Below, piece by piece: positions 44,943-56,900 of a stretch of DNA of 64,000 nt. The stretch's first letter is position 1. The number at the start of each line of letters is the position of its first letter. The stretch lies in assembly GCA_949126835.1 (NCBI GenBank), contig OX421506.1, forward strand, positions 18,296,447 through 18,360,446, read 5' to 3'. The position numbers were made by a program, and so were the translations under genes. The notes beneath the pieces were generated by a model. It searched no databases and had not been told where the DNA came from. It saw nothing but the letters and a program-made list of their open reading frames with translations. The stretch comes from Anisus vortex (Eukaryota; Mollusca; Gastropoda; Planorbidae).

Positions 44943-46426
44943 AAAACAATTAACTTTTTCGTGATTATCATCTTTTTTTTCCTTGCAATTTATAGTAAAT
45001 CAAATAGTATAATTAGGTCTACTAAACGTTCCGGCATGGCACCTTATGGTGATGAAACGTTCACACAATTTATGGTATTAGCATATATAGCTAGATGTAG
45101 AGATAGGCCTATATGGTATTAGTCTGACATGGTTGATTAATTGTAAAGTTTTAATTCTAACAACTGCTAGAAAGAATCATATAAAAATTAGGTGTTATAT
45201 CCTAACTTGAATGCTTATTAATTAGGCTTGGATATTACTATTGAAACTCTTTATTTGTCGCGTGTAATAAGCTATAAGATTACATATGCGAATAATCATT
45301 TAAACTGGGTAGTTAATCTAACGATTATAAATGTACATATAAAATGTGTTGTCATATTGTATGTATATAATTTGCAAATATCTTTTATTAATTTAATCAT
45401 TTTTTTGTTTATGAATTTAAAGTTATTATTATTTTATAATGAAAGAAAAAAGTAAAATATTAGAAATATTAACGTAAAGAAAACGAATACTTATCTCCCT
45501 TTAATTATCTTAAATTTAGACATTTGATTTTAGTGATGTCAAACAAGTTACCGGATATTTTGTGATATAACTATCATGATTTATTTTTTATTACTTATAC
45601 AAATCTATTATTACGGTTTTCATTTCTAGATGTAATTATAGGGAGATAGAGCTACAATTAAAAAAGAACCTAAAGTTTTATCTGTTTAAGTAATCATTGT
45701 CTAAATTGTGCTCTTGTATTTATGTGATGACAGCGCACTGATCATGCTATTGTAGCATGGATAGATGCGCTATATAAGTGCTCATTATTATTATTATTAT
45801 TATTTTACGTTAAACAGGTGAAAGTAAACTTTTAATGCATTGTTAAAGTTAATTTCATGAGTTTATTTTAAGAACTTGAAAAAAAAATGTTAAGCATATT
45901 ATATTATAATGATAAAACAAATAATAAATTTGCACTAAAAATAGTTATATTTAGGCCTATGCTCAAAACATCTTTCCACTGGGATAAAATCTGTTCACGC
46001 GTGTTGAACCAAATGCTGATATAGTAGAACAAATGCCTAGCAGTTGAAAACACCATGCGACGTTTATAATCAGTATCCTTCCAGATTTCTTTTTTGGCAC
46101 GTTTTGATGACGATTACTTGAATGTTTTAAACTCAACTTGCTGCATTTTAAAATCTTCAATTTCTCTCCATTAAAAATATATTCCGATGTGATTATGTTG
46201 TAGTAAGAACAATCAAGTCTTGTCTGAATGAGGTATGAAAACATATGTCCATCAATTTGAAAGTCTTTCATTTGGTTAGAATTGGGAATCGGGAGTTTGT
46301 TTCTATGTAGTACCGGTATGCACGTCTGAAAAGACTAATATATTTTTTTTATGTATATTGATATCAATATAGGCCTTTTGCCTTATTAAATTAGGAAAGT
46401 ACATAAATGTTTTAAAATTGACCTCA
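44943..46426. other. AT-rich stretch; unidentified 102-codon frame
   Basis: Counterpart of 13814-15306. An L2-like tail lies at 45762-45805. The minus-strand frame 46271-45963 is open for 102 codons from an ATG. It reads 37 residues further at its N-terminus than in copy A, where a stop interrupts. No domain is recognised, so I leave it uncalled as a gene. Confidence 0.35.
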
Positions 46427-46939
46427 GGGGCTGTCCATAAAGTATGTCACGCTCCAGAGGGGGGGAGGGGGTGTAAGAAAGTGTGACAGTTTGTGACAGG
46501 GGGGAGGGGGGGTCAGGCCATGTGTGACGTCACACATTTATTTTTTATTTTATTTCCAATTTATTTTCTTTTTTCTTTAGTAGAATTTAATATTAATAGC
46601 TTTAAAAATAATTATAACAAATTTTGTGAAACATTTGAATTAGTTTTATGTCAAAAAAGCATGAAATTTGTATCACATGAATGTTGTTCACGATTCCTCT
46701 CGCTAGGAGTGCTAGTATGCCTTTGCGAAGCCTTATTTTATGTATATAGCCTTGCTTTGGTCATGCCGAAAGTATTATTATTTCTATGTTGTCCACTGCA
46801 TAATTATGTCACTGAGCGAAGCTCATATTTCAACGTTTAACCTTCGAGTATATCTCCTCCTCCAATCCCAATCAACCAAACAACTGATGGACTCAAAGCG
46901 CCAGAAAGAATAGATGCAGATTCTCATAAATTTCCGTCA

Positions 46940-47383
46940 TTGTTTGTGGCACAAACCCTCAAATTTGATGACATTATGTTGAGATCAACAGGAGTTTTCA
47001 AACTACAACCATATGATATTTACCGTCCATCTTTGCAGGCCGGCTTACTTGATCAAATTGGCAAAGTATGTCACTTATACTTTACCTCACAAACAATGTT
47101 GAAGACACGTGCAGGACAACACAGAGCTCGGGCTCGGGAGGATGTGCCAACCCAAACTGTTCCAGAATCAACTCAGATAAAGCGCATTTGTCCTTTGAGA
47201 ATCGCTTCTAGAAGGCAAAGAGAACTCATAGCAGTTATTGCCAGAAGAGAAAATGCACATTCAGAGGATGTTGAGTGGCTAGATGAGGATGAAGTTTATC
47301 TGTCTGCATTTATCCTTCCAGGAAACGCTGATGGTGAAAGATTAATGCCAGTCACTTCACCATGGATGGATTATATCCAGTGA
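46940..47383 (+). CDS. Unidentified open frame inside TIR element, copy B
   Basis: The 147-codon frame corresponds to the C-terminal half of the 15363-16265 frame, with three residue changes. It has no ATG at its start, and a TAA at 46838-46840 cuts the upstream part. Features are the same: basic RRQRELIAVIARREN then acidic SEDVEWLDEDEVYLSA. Family unknown. Confidence 0.3.
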   Translation: MFVAQTLKFDDIMLRSTGVFKLQPYDIYRPSLQAGLLDQIGKVCHLYFTSQTMLKTRAGQHRARAREDVPTQTVPESTQIKRICPLRIASRRQRELIAVIARRENAHSEDVEWLDEDEVYLSAFILPGNADGERLMPVTSPWMDYIQ

Positions 47384-47900
47384 TATTTTTTAATTAAACA
47401 TAATTCACAGTTCCATAATAAACAGATTCAATATAGCACATAATTTGTCAATCCAGTCTTTTTTTTTGTCAATTTTGTTTGTTCCCTTTTTATTATTTAA
47501 TCACTGGGTGAGGTCAAGTTTCGTTAATATCTACTTCTTATCCTGTGTAAAAAGATTGATGTGTATTATATAATTGTCTAGTCTAATTTTTGCAGCTTTT
47601 GTTTTCAAATTCAATATAGATTGAGTGACTGCTTCAATGAATAACTGTGACAACTGTTGACAATTAATTATTCTACTATTAAAGTCATTTTAATAATGTG
47701 ATAGTTCTTTTAAGTGGAAATTGTTATATTTTAATACTGTTTAATAGTGAAGTGTGTTTTAGATTACGTTTTAAATAGGTGTTAATTTTTTTTTAAATTC
47801 GAAAGTGTGACGTACTTTAGGGGGGGGGGGTCCGAGATTTGTGACAGTTTGTGACAGGGAGGGGGGAGGGGTTAAAACTGGTCAAAAATAGCGTGACGTA

Positions 47901-49090
47901 GGGGAGAGGGGGGCACGTTGATACACATTTTACATTTATTTACATTAATTGCAAACCATTATATTTAGAGTGGATATAAATACTTTTATTTGTTCCCCTA
48001 GGTATCCTGCATCTTTTTATCTACAAATTTTATTCATTAGAATATATTTAAAATTTATATAGGTCTAAAAGCAATGTAAAATAATTTGTATCAACTTGCC
48101 CCGTGCAGGGGCAAGATGATACACACTATGGGGCAATCTGATACATTGAATAAGATTTAATAATCAAACTAATACAGTGACAATTTAACAAAGTAAACAA
48201 CCCAAAACTATTATTTTATTGTTTATTTTATTACTTAGAACAATTTTGGTCAATACAACTTCTATCGTAACCCCATGTTGGGACTTTCTTTTACATCTTC
48301 GCACCATCTGAAATTACAAACAATTAAAAACAATTATAATCCCTGGTAATTTAATACAGTTAAACTAAATTTTAAAATCGCAATAATCGTAAAATAATAT
48401 GATAAATAATAGTTTAATAGTAATGTATTTAATTAAACCTTTTTATTAGATGCCTGTATAAGGCCTGTGCATTAAACTTAAACCTCTAGGCTAGTTCTAA
48501 TAAATAGGAATAACACTATAGCTAGACATTATAAAAAGTAAAGCAAAAATAAATGAAAATGATTTAAATGTAAGCTAAAATCAATGAACGTAACACTCTA
48601 ATTAAATATAAATACATTTTTGTAAAAAAATAATATTATTCTATTTTTAAATGCTTCTCCAAAGGGGTAAATAGGTAACCGGATAATGTATCAATGTGCC
48701 CCGAAACGTCTGTATCAACTTGCCCCACTACACCACATTGCATTAATTCGATTACATTAAAAACAAGACGCAAATAACACAATCGTAATATAAATAAAAG
48801 TATTCAGGAATCCCCATTTAACCCAAATAAAGAGATAATAAAATAAAAGTACTTACCGTGTCTGTGAAATCTCTTACGTAATAGTAGGTCAATATTTTTC
48901 AAAAGTCGCTCAAATTTCTATTTTCCTCACAGTATTATCAATTTTGATACGAGCAAAGCCATTTTTATATCAAAAGTAGGGGAAGTAGAAAGCTATTTCC
49001 CGTACTAACTCTTCTGCGCATACGTAGTATAATAGCTGTAAAAAAAAAATGTATCAACCTGCCCCCGTATCAACCTGCCCCCCTCTCCCC
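47901..49090. mobile_element. Non-autonomous TIR element with GGGGCAAGTTGATACA motifs
   Basis: 1190 bp starting GGGGAGAGGGGGGCACGTTG and ending in the near-inverse caacctgcccccctctcccc, flanked by TA on each side. The motif ggggca(a/g)gttgatac or its inverse recurs at both ends and internally (about 48088-48150 and 48686-48726), likely transposase-binding sites. There is no coding potential. Nested in the element 46427-49108. Confidence 0.8.
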
Positions 49091-49111
49091 TACTTTATGG
49101 ACGGCCCCTCA

Positions 49112-49773
49112 ATGTAAGATATGTCCAGTTTCAGCTTAAATATAAAATCCTTTTCAGTTCCTTTACAGTTCTTGTAATTACAAGTTCAACTCATTGAAAT
49201 GTGCCGTCAATCAGACATCACATTCAAATCCTCATGTAATGTATAAGATAAGATATAATTAATTTCAATTCCAAACAAGAAACGAATCTTTTCAAGACTT
49301 TACCTCGTCTAATGCCAACGAACACTGTCTGCAACCGCAGATCTCCATATTTAGATCAATTTTTTTGTAGAAGAGACTAGCATTGCCTGCCTAAATCAAT
49401 TAAGGGTGAAAAGCTATAAAAGTGACTATTTTAACGATAGATTCCATCACAGAACATAAGTAGCCTACATGATGGAATCTTCGCAAACAAACATTCCTGA
49501 ACTTTAACGGTCGACGTACTAGGTCACACTAGGTTAGGGTTGCCAGACGTCCGGCAAAAGGAGGATATGTCCTCCTTTTTAGCCCTGTGTCCTCTGTCCG
49601 GCAGGCAAAGCTAAAAACCTTTAAAATGTCAGGCTTTTTTGTGCCAAAGGTTTTATAAGTCCTTAGTGCACATTTTATGTTCTTATTTACTGTCAATAAG
49701 TGTCTGGGTCGAGTAAAGCATAACACTGGCGTATTTAGCAGGAAATGTAATGAATTAGATTGTGTTATCTAAT
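49112..49773. other. Unique flank with a hAT-like end
   Basis: No gene. Positions 49533-49610 have gggttgccagacgtccgg and aggaggatatgtcctcc, which resemble the end of a hAT-type element and match inverted sequence at about 37805-37895. Confidence 0.45.
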
Positions 49774-50130
49774 GCAGGAGTTGGCAACCTAAGGCTCTCG
49801 TGCCAAACATGGCAGGAAATAGCGATTTTTTCAATGGCACGCGAGAGACGTTCAAGAATTTTTTTATTGATAAAAAAAACAACAGCAACAGTTTCAAGTT
49901 CTGAAAGAGGTAAACTGACTTTTGAAGCCGATATTTCTGAAGTATTCAAAGCGGAGTTTTCTAACCAAAGGCAAGACTTTCAAAAATGGGCATCCAGATG
50001 TGCCCATTTGCGGACAAAAATCTGAAAGGGAGCTTCTTAGCTTAGGAAAGTCATCTGCTATTCTCAACTGATAGGGATTCGCTCTTCTACTTTCAGCTTT
50101 TGTTAAAACCTACACTTATAAAGAAATAAA
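49774..50130 (+). mobile_element. Short hAT relic
   Basis: The left end gcaggagttggcaacctaag and nearby ggcacgcgaga resemble the element at 438-2446. The plus-strand frame from about 49862 to 50023 reads EVFKAEFSNQRQDFQKW, similar to the C-terminal EFxxRFxDF region of hAT transposases. The middle is deleted and the right end is unclear. Confidence 0.5.
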
Positions 50131-51530
50131 AATAAGTCAGTAATATTGTTTATATTACAAAACATAACTTGTTTGGCATCGCTATTGAATCAAATGTGGA
50201 AACGATTTTTTTAATTAGAGGGAGATAATTAAAATATTTTATTTGCGGTAATAATTTTAGTATGTTTCCGTTTTTTTTTTCTTTTCTTAAAGAATTAACG
50301 GCTTACAAGCTATAACTTTGAAATGAACAAACTTTAAAAAGTATTTAAAAATTGTATAAATATTTTATGACTAAAGAATTTCTATGTATATTCTCAAACA
50401 TTACATTAACTACCCTGTTTGTCTGATTACTACGTATCTATTCCACTTAACTGTAGTAAGCAATAGCTTTTATTCAGAAGTCCTTAGCGATAGCAGCTTG
50501 GTCACGTGATCGGACCAAAACATACCAATAATGGCGTCTTTCGCCTCTATTTTATCTGCATCAATGCTTATTAAAAACATTGAATTTAGAGACATTATAT
50601 AACAGCAAAGATGTCTTAAACACTGCACATGGGTGAGATTATAACATATCCACATGAACATGGTTTTTAAAAGCCAAGCATTGTTTAATCATGGAGAGAT
50701 TTAGGCCTATTGGGTGATGACTTTCGAAGCGACAGTCGACACTATCGACATCGAAGTATAGGCCTACAGAATTACAAAGTACGACTTGTAATGGACCTTA
50801 ATGGTATAATTACCATATGTATGAATAGTGGAAGCAACATTAAAGGAAAGGTCTGAATAAAATGTGAACAGCATAGGCCTACTCGACAATTCAGGAAAAG
50901 TAGGTATTACTTTTACTTTTAATAAGACTTAAGACTTTGTCTTCCTTATTTTTATTAAGTTCCATTAAAATAGTACAAGATAATAAGAGAAAGTTGACAG
51001 TTTAGTTAACGTAAATACTTTACTAAAGTGTAAAGTAAAGTAAATTGTAGGCATAGCCTACATGAAAATAAACTGATTTAAGGCCGACCTATGGGGACTT
51101 ACTTTATTTCATTTGATGAAATTATTTAGCCATATTATTATAATCATCATATTTGAGTCATTTAGTCTGGTATGATGATTTAGACTTTCGGATTAGTGTT
51201 TTTTTTGTGTGTGTCCCATTTCGTGATATATTGTAGGTTTAATTTAATTGTCATTGATAGGATAGTATATCCCCCATTTACTATATTATAGTTATAGTCC
51301 TATCCTATAGTCTAGCCTATATATAGGCATAAGATAACATATAATTAAGCCTAGTATTAATTAGTCAATATTCATTGGCATGCTGCAGCTGGTATATATA
51401 GAGGCTATATTTTGGCTTTAGATCTATCAGCACCACTGTTTTGAATAGTCTTATAACAGTTTTTAATGCTATATAAAATTAAAACTATTCAAAATACAAA
51501 TGTAAAGCTTGATGCCAGTAGCCTTATAGA
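50131..51530. other. AT-rich unique sequence, no gene seen
   Basis: No recognisable frame, RNA or repeat. The palindromic hexamer aggcct recurs, as in much of the region to 64000. Confidence 0.5.
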
Positions 51531-51905
51531 CTACCCTATAAACATGCCCGTATGACAGCCATTTGGGAAAAACCGCATTGAGATTAGGTCCATTAGGGCC
51601 CCCACAACGCGTAAATGGACTCGATTGGGTTTTGCCCTTATTTTGCCATAATGGTTTTAGCCCGCGTTTTCCTGCATGGAATCCGAATCGGCTCGCTTTG
51701 GGGTTTTTGATTACGGCTGACTTTTACAATGTCCGAATAGAAACCTAATGTCGGTAAGCCCAATTGCTCTTGAGATGACATACTTCACTAGACTGTGTGA
51801 ATTTAAATGTTAAGTGGCCATGTGGTTTGGACACTGAGATGAACACGTTGAAGCGTTAAAAATATACCAGTTTTATTACCTTTGGTCAGTAAATCTAAGA
51901 GGATA
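51531..51905 (+). repeat. Inverted-repeat family R, copy 1
   Basis: Shares long blocks with the reverse complement of 58865-59175 and 60015-60270, for example gaatttaaatgttaagtggc, cgaatagaaacctaat and ttttacctttggtcagtaaa-like segments. It is GC-richer than its surroundings. It starts with ccctataaacatgcc, similar to the TIR at 53001. Confidence 0.7.
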
Positions 51906-52631
51906 GTACGTTTCTTTCATTTTGTAAAGTTACCATCTTTTAATTACAATGAATAGCTCTAGGCTATACACGTTGAAGTAATAAAAAAAGTGACACGTTT
52001 TATGGCTGACTGGGGCAGAATCTAATAGTACCGTAATATAGTTTCTTCTTTCATGTTTTTTTTTAATGTGACCGCATTACTTAATAGCTACTTGCCGTCT
52101 TGGTGTCTTTGAATTACATTAGACTAGTACATGTATTGTAACCTACATATATACTATTTAATAATTTTTATAGTGTTCTTTTTTAATTTAAAAATTATAA
52201 ATTCTTTTTTTTAGTACAATATAGATCCAGGCCTACGTATAAGTATAGGAGACGGTCTAGAGTCTAGAGTCTAGATATATATAAAAAAAAAAGAGAATTA
52301 AAGAATTTAAAGTTGGCTATCTTTTTTTTTTTTGGAGACATTATATTTCATTAACGTGAAATATTTATATATTTTTTAAATTACTCTATTTTAAATATCG
52401 GATTTTAAAAAAACGTAGATTTTATAGTTTAATAAGTAGGTAAGCCTATAGTACTATAGTCTATAAAGATATATTCAATGTCGATAGGAAAGTTGATGTT
52501 TTTTTTTATTGCCTGTATTGTCCAATGTTGAACCTTTTTATGATATTTATGTATTCAAATAAATTATTGGACTATTCAAATTCAATGCTTTTTGTGTAAA
52601 ATTAAATATAATTTAATAATATATTAAAGAA

Positions 52632-52716
52632 AAAAAGTGGGATCGTATTGGATTTGAACCCATTACCAACTGGTGCGAATTCAGTTCGTTATGCCGTTCG
52701 GCCACTAACTCTTGAG
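52632..52716 (-). tRNA. tRNA-like sequence (probably SINE-derived)
   Basis: On the minus strand tagtggccgaacgg (A box) and gggttcaaatcc (B box) are spaced about as in a tRNA. The anticodon arm folds poorly (five-base loop), so I do not assign an amino acid. It is more likely a tRNA-derived repeat than a working tRNA gene. Confidence 0.3.
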
Positions 52717-52919
52717 ACTGCGAGCATTTATTTAATTTATTAGCCAAGTTAAAGTTAAGAAATTAAAAATTGAACTTTATAATTAACGTTTTAATGAAAT
52801 AACTTTCTTAAAAATAAAACAGGATAGTTTTAAATGTGTGGTTTTTAAAATGATACATTTAATGATATATTTTTTAATTATAAAAGCATTTTATCGAAAA
52901 CGAAACAACTAGCTGATTA

Positions 52920-53380
52920 GAAATCCCGCTCAGTCGCGTGCAGCGTGGTGTATTTCAAACCAAGATGTCGCGCCCTATGAAACGGCCTAACTTGCTGATG
53001 TATACCCCTTAAACATGCCGGCATTGGCCCCATTCGGAATCAATTAGAGTTTTCCCCCCTTGCCGTAATCCGTACCTATTAGGTTGCCAGCAGTTGCCCG
53101 CATGGCGCCACAATGAAAAGCGATATCACTATGCTAGGAGGCCTTAGTAGGCCAAAATGGCCGCCATTTTGGCGTCGATACCTGCGCTGATACCTGGGTC
53201 GATTATGGGCCAATGCGGGCATTAGACATGCGGGCGCGATTAGGGTTTGCCGGCATTGGGGCCTAATGGATATCCCCCTCCCTTCTCCGGCTTTTCATTT
53301 CGTTTCCATATCGGGCCAATGACGGTAGTTTATTACCAGCGCAATGCGGTTTTTGCCTTCATTGACCCGTATATCTTAGT
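52920..53380. promoter_or_regulatory. GC-rich island with YY1-like palindrome
   Basis: A sharply GC-richer stretch in AT-rich DNA. It has a perfect palindrome ccaaaatgg-ccg-ccattttgg at about 53153-53173, whose halves match the YY1 core CCGCCATTTT. It also has many variants of gcattgg, ggcattag and cctaatgg. It could be a promoter-like or transposon-terminal region. Confidence 0.35.
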
Positions 53381-54229
53381 CCTTATCAAACCAACATAGG
53401 GTGGATTCGGATTTTACCTTTATTTACCCACTTTTTCGTAATTATAATACAATATACAAAAACAATTATTATATAAACACATATAGTAAAAACAAGTAAA
53501 ACAAAACAAAGAAAGTGATTTCGTTTATATTTTATTATATTTGTATTCAAAATATTTTTTTGCAACATACAATAAAAAGTATATATTCAATCAATAAAGC
53601 AAAACGGTGACAGTAAATAAAGTGCAAAAACATGGAAATGGTAGAGTATTGAAGTTAATAACATTTTTTTTACATAACTACATAAAATAATTTTGGTAAA
53701 GTTAGTGTAATAGTACAAAATAGTTGGACATAATATATAGATATGCCTAAACAATAAATATGATATAATATAGATAAAATATTTTATTTTTACTTGATAT
53801 ACAACTTAATTTATTAATTTAACAATAGCCATGCAGCAGAGTAATGGGAAAAAATATATTTATGGGAAAATATATATAGGCCTACATCATTACTACAAGC
53901 CTACATAGAAATATATATTGATAAAATATAGCACTATGTAAACAGACATTATAAGTAAACATTGTGCAATCAAAATAAAAAACAAAATATGTAGGCCTTT
54001 GCAAGCCAAGTAGGCTAAGCTATTTTAAAATATAGGTATACATTCAAAATACCAGTTTTTACAAATTTTGTGGAGAAAAACATGTTATTGTCTAACAATA
54101 AAATAGCATTAGTGCAAAATGGAAGATTAATGGGACAATATCATTTAACCCTGAATAATGGGCAGACCGATAATGTATTCCAATAAATAATCAATTTAAC
54201 ACTCTTGCTAGGCCTACAACAGTGAAGAT
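53381..54229. other. AT-rich, no gene seen
   Basis: No frame longer than about 60 codons and no RNA gene seen. Lies inside the putative 7.3-kb element. Confidence 0.45.
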
Positions 54230-54850
54230 AAATTTTACACAATAGGCCTACAACTAAAATTGCTTTATTTATTTAAAAATAGGACTCAAATTATCTTTAA
54301 CACAAAAACATGTAATATATTGAGGAAAAAAAACATTAACATGCACAGCAATGGATTCAAATGGAACACAAGATATTTTAGGGCTGTAATTTTTTTTTAT
54401 ACTACACACACACATTTATATTATTTTAGTATGCTAACTCAAGTCTTTTTCACAAAACATTAAATAATGCAATAAAGTATCTTTATTATACTTCTCCTAT
54501 AGGCATATCATAATAATAATAAATAACATTTTGAACCAATTGTGATATTGTAAAAAGCACAGTAATGGAAATGGAACATAAGATATTTCTTTAAAAAAAA
54601 ATATACAGTTGAATACATTTGAATATTATAGACAATCAGACACACATACGGTTAACCAAAAAAGAGGGTCTACATTCATTAAAATATTATGTAATGATTA
54701 CCGTTAAAAGTACTACAATTATTAAACAAAATTAATAAAACTTTTGACACAACTTGTGATATGGTTAAAAAGCACACTAATAGGCCTACAGTAATGGGTA
54801 CAGAACATAAGACATTTATTTAAAAAAATATATACATGATTATAAATTGC
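54230..54850. repeat. Three degenerate direct repeats of about 250 bp
   Basis: Blocks near 54230-54330, 54470-54600 and 54730-54850 share gataattt-like starts, ttgtgatat, aaaaagcaca, agtaatgg and gaacataagacatttattta-like ends. They continue on the inverted right arm near 63720-63800. Confidence 0.5.
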
Positions 54851-56900
54851 TTGAAGTTAACCAATATGAAAAAGTAAGCTCTACACAGAATTATAAGTTG
54901 TATGTTTACCAAAAAAAAACCAACACATTCATTATAATGTTATATATTATTATATATTTAAAATTCATTATATTATAACCAGATCAGTTACGGTAAGTCT
55001 TTTCAGAAAAATGTATAGTACATATATATCCCTTTAAATTATACAGATAACTTTTAATTTTTCAAAGTGAAAATATTTTAACAAAAATAACACCCACCAC
55101 TAAATGCCACAATTGACAATGAGTACTGGTACTTAGTTTAACCAAAAGATTTATTATTTTCAAAAGCAACTTTCATAATTAATAAATTGAGCCATTTAGA
55201 ATACTGGGTACATTTTTTTGCATACAAAGAATAAATCCATGAATATTCAACCACACACTACTTCCACAGGAAAAATTAAACTGATCTGCTCATACTATGG
55301 GCTATAAATAAGTCAAGGCAAGCACACATGTGAAAGTTTTCTAAGTATATCATGGTCCATTCATCAGCCATTATGTAATCCTACAGAAATCTTTAATTAG
55401 CACTGTCTGGTGGATAACACATCTTAATATCCTAGTAGAGAACGTTTGTATATACTGCCAAATGCACACAGGTTCTTCTATTAAATCCAGATGCTGATCT
55501 ACTGGGCCCTCGTGAGCTTTTTGTAACTGTTGTTTGGTTAATTGATGAGTACTGCTTTCCCTAAATGTTCAAACCTGGCACTGGCTCATCAATAACTAAT
55601 TGCCTGGATGATATACTAATCATAGCCCACAAATCAGTCTCCATTCATCATATGTAGACTGCAGTTCAAGCTTCATCTGAAAATAGAAGTGAAATTTGAA
55701 TTATAACAAGTTTTTCAAGTAAATAAAACAATGTTAACAAGGATAAACAGATCCAATTATCAGTTTTAAAAGCAACAACTGTTTGCAAGCAATTTCTTTT
55801 AAATTTAAATACGAGTTATCACTGTTGCAGAATAAACAGCACAATTTCGGCTTTCATAGCATGTGACATTACATTGATAAATTGAATTTTTCTTTTGGTT
55901 GTTATGAATAAAAGGCATGAATATGATAATCAGTTTTAAAAGAAAAGTATGACACAAATCAATACCTAGTTACTAGTTTCAACTGACTAGAGACTTATTT
56001 AGCTTTGAAAATAAAGTATAACACAAGTCAATATGCACATTTTAGTGAGGTTTAGTAGCTTACAGATTGAAATAAATTTCTCCTTGGCCTTACCTTCCCC
56101 TAAGTTTTATTAAATTATGTTTTCAAGCATTATATTTATTTAAATTGTTAGAACTACACTATGGTTGAAACCTATGGTTAAACAAGTCTAACAAGTATAT
56201 GCACCTAGATGCCTAGTTTTAACTCGACTTATTACTTTACAAATAATTTACTCACCCGCTTATTATATCATCTATTTCCATATCATCTGTATAGAGTGGC
56301 ATAGACTAAAACCTTCCAGTACGAGATTCTGAAAGAAAATAATTTAACATTGAATCCTTAATGATGCCTTGAATGATGAAATAATAAAGCATGGGCCTTT
56401 AACTATAATCAAAACATATTTATGAAATTTAAAAAGATGAATAGAAGGCTAAACTTGGATTACACAAATTCCTCAGTTCAAGTCAATCAAGTCCAATAAG
56501 TTAATATAAATTCACTATTTAAATATCATGATATGAGCCTATGTATAATATATATATTGTATTTATTTTTACACTAGGCCTATATCTATTTAAATTTTAT
56601 TTAAGTAGGCATATTAGTCCTTTAGTTAGTTATTGTTTCGACTAAGTTTAAGGTTAATAGACGTAACAATTAATCTATTTATACTACTAATATTTAGTAA
56701 TACTATTCACTATATTAATCTTTTCTTTACATGGTACTTACTCACCTGTTTATTAAAAAATCAACTCTATCAGATGACTGCATGAATGTTATCTAATAGT
56801 TGTAGGCCAGGGTGCAGCCTAAAAGAAGACTGTTGAACTTTTGACTCGACTCTACTCCAAACTAGCACTCCACAGCTTCCAACTTCAGACTGAAAAAAAA
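54560..56900. repeat. Left arm of a large inverted repeat
   Basis: Matches the reverse complement of 61120-64000 in collinear blocks: 54650-54860 with 63690-63960, 55020-55150 with 63480-63640, 55590-55700 with 62690-62790, 55740-55870 with 62520-62645, and 56750-56890 with 61128-61290. Identity is moderate, so the arms are old. The right arm runs off the window. Confidence 0.75.

Larger units (their letters stand above)
23825..47813 (+). repeat. Segmental duplication, copy B
   Basis: Same order and orientation as 1-16694. Differences include the 7.2-kb insertion 37043-44239, a 34-bp insertion near 28530, the 51-bp in-frame difference in the lectin gene, changed homopolymers and scattered substitutions. 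The alignment continues to gtgacgt at 47807-47813; beyond that copy B continues into the rest of the TIR element, which copy A lacks. Confidence 0.95.
46427..49108 (+). mobile_element. GTCCATAAAGTATG-type TIR transposon (copy B), complete
   Basis: The left end GGGGCTGTCCATAAAGTATG and right end tactttatggacggcccc are inverted. TCA flanks both sides (46424-46426, 49109-49111). Subterminal G-runs and doubled gtgacag motifs occur at both ends. A TA-flanked element (47901-49090) has inserted into its right end. Removing it restores gtgacgtactttatggac. It contains one unidentified frame. Confidence 0.8.

Noticed and set aside
52632..52716. Functional tRNA gene
   Set aside because: A and B boxes are present but the anticodon arm does not form the usual five-base stem with a seven-base loop. 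Listed only as tRNA-like.
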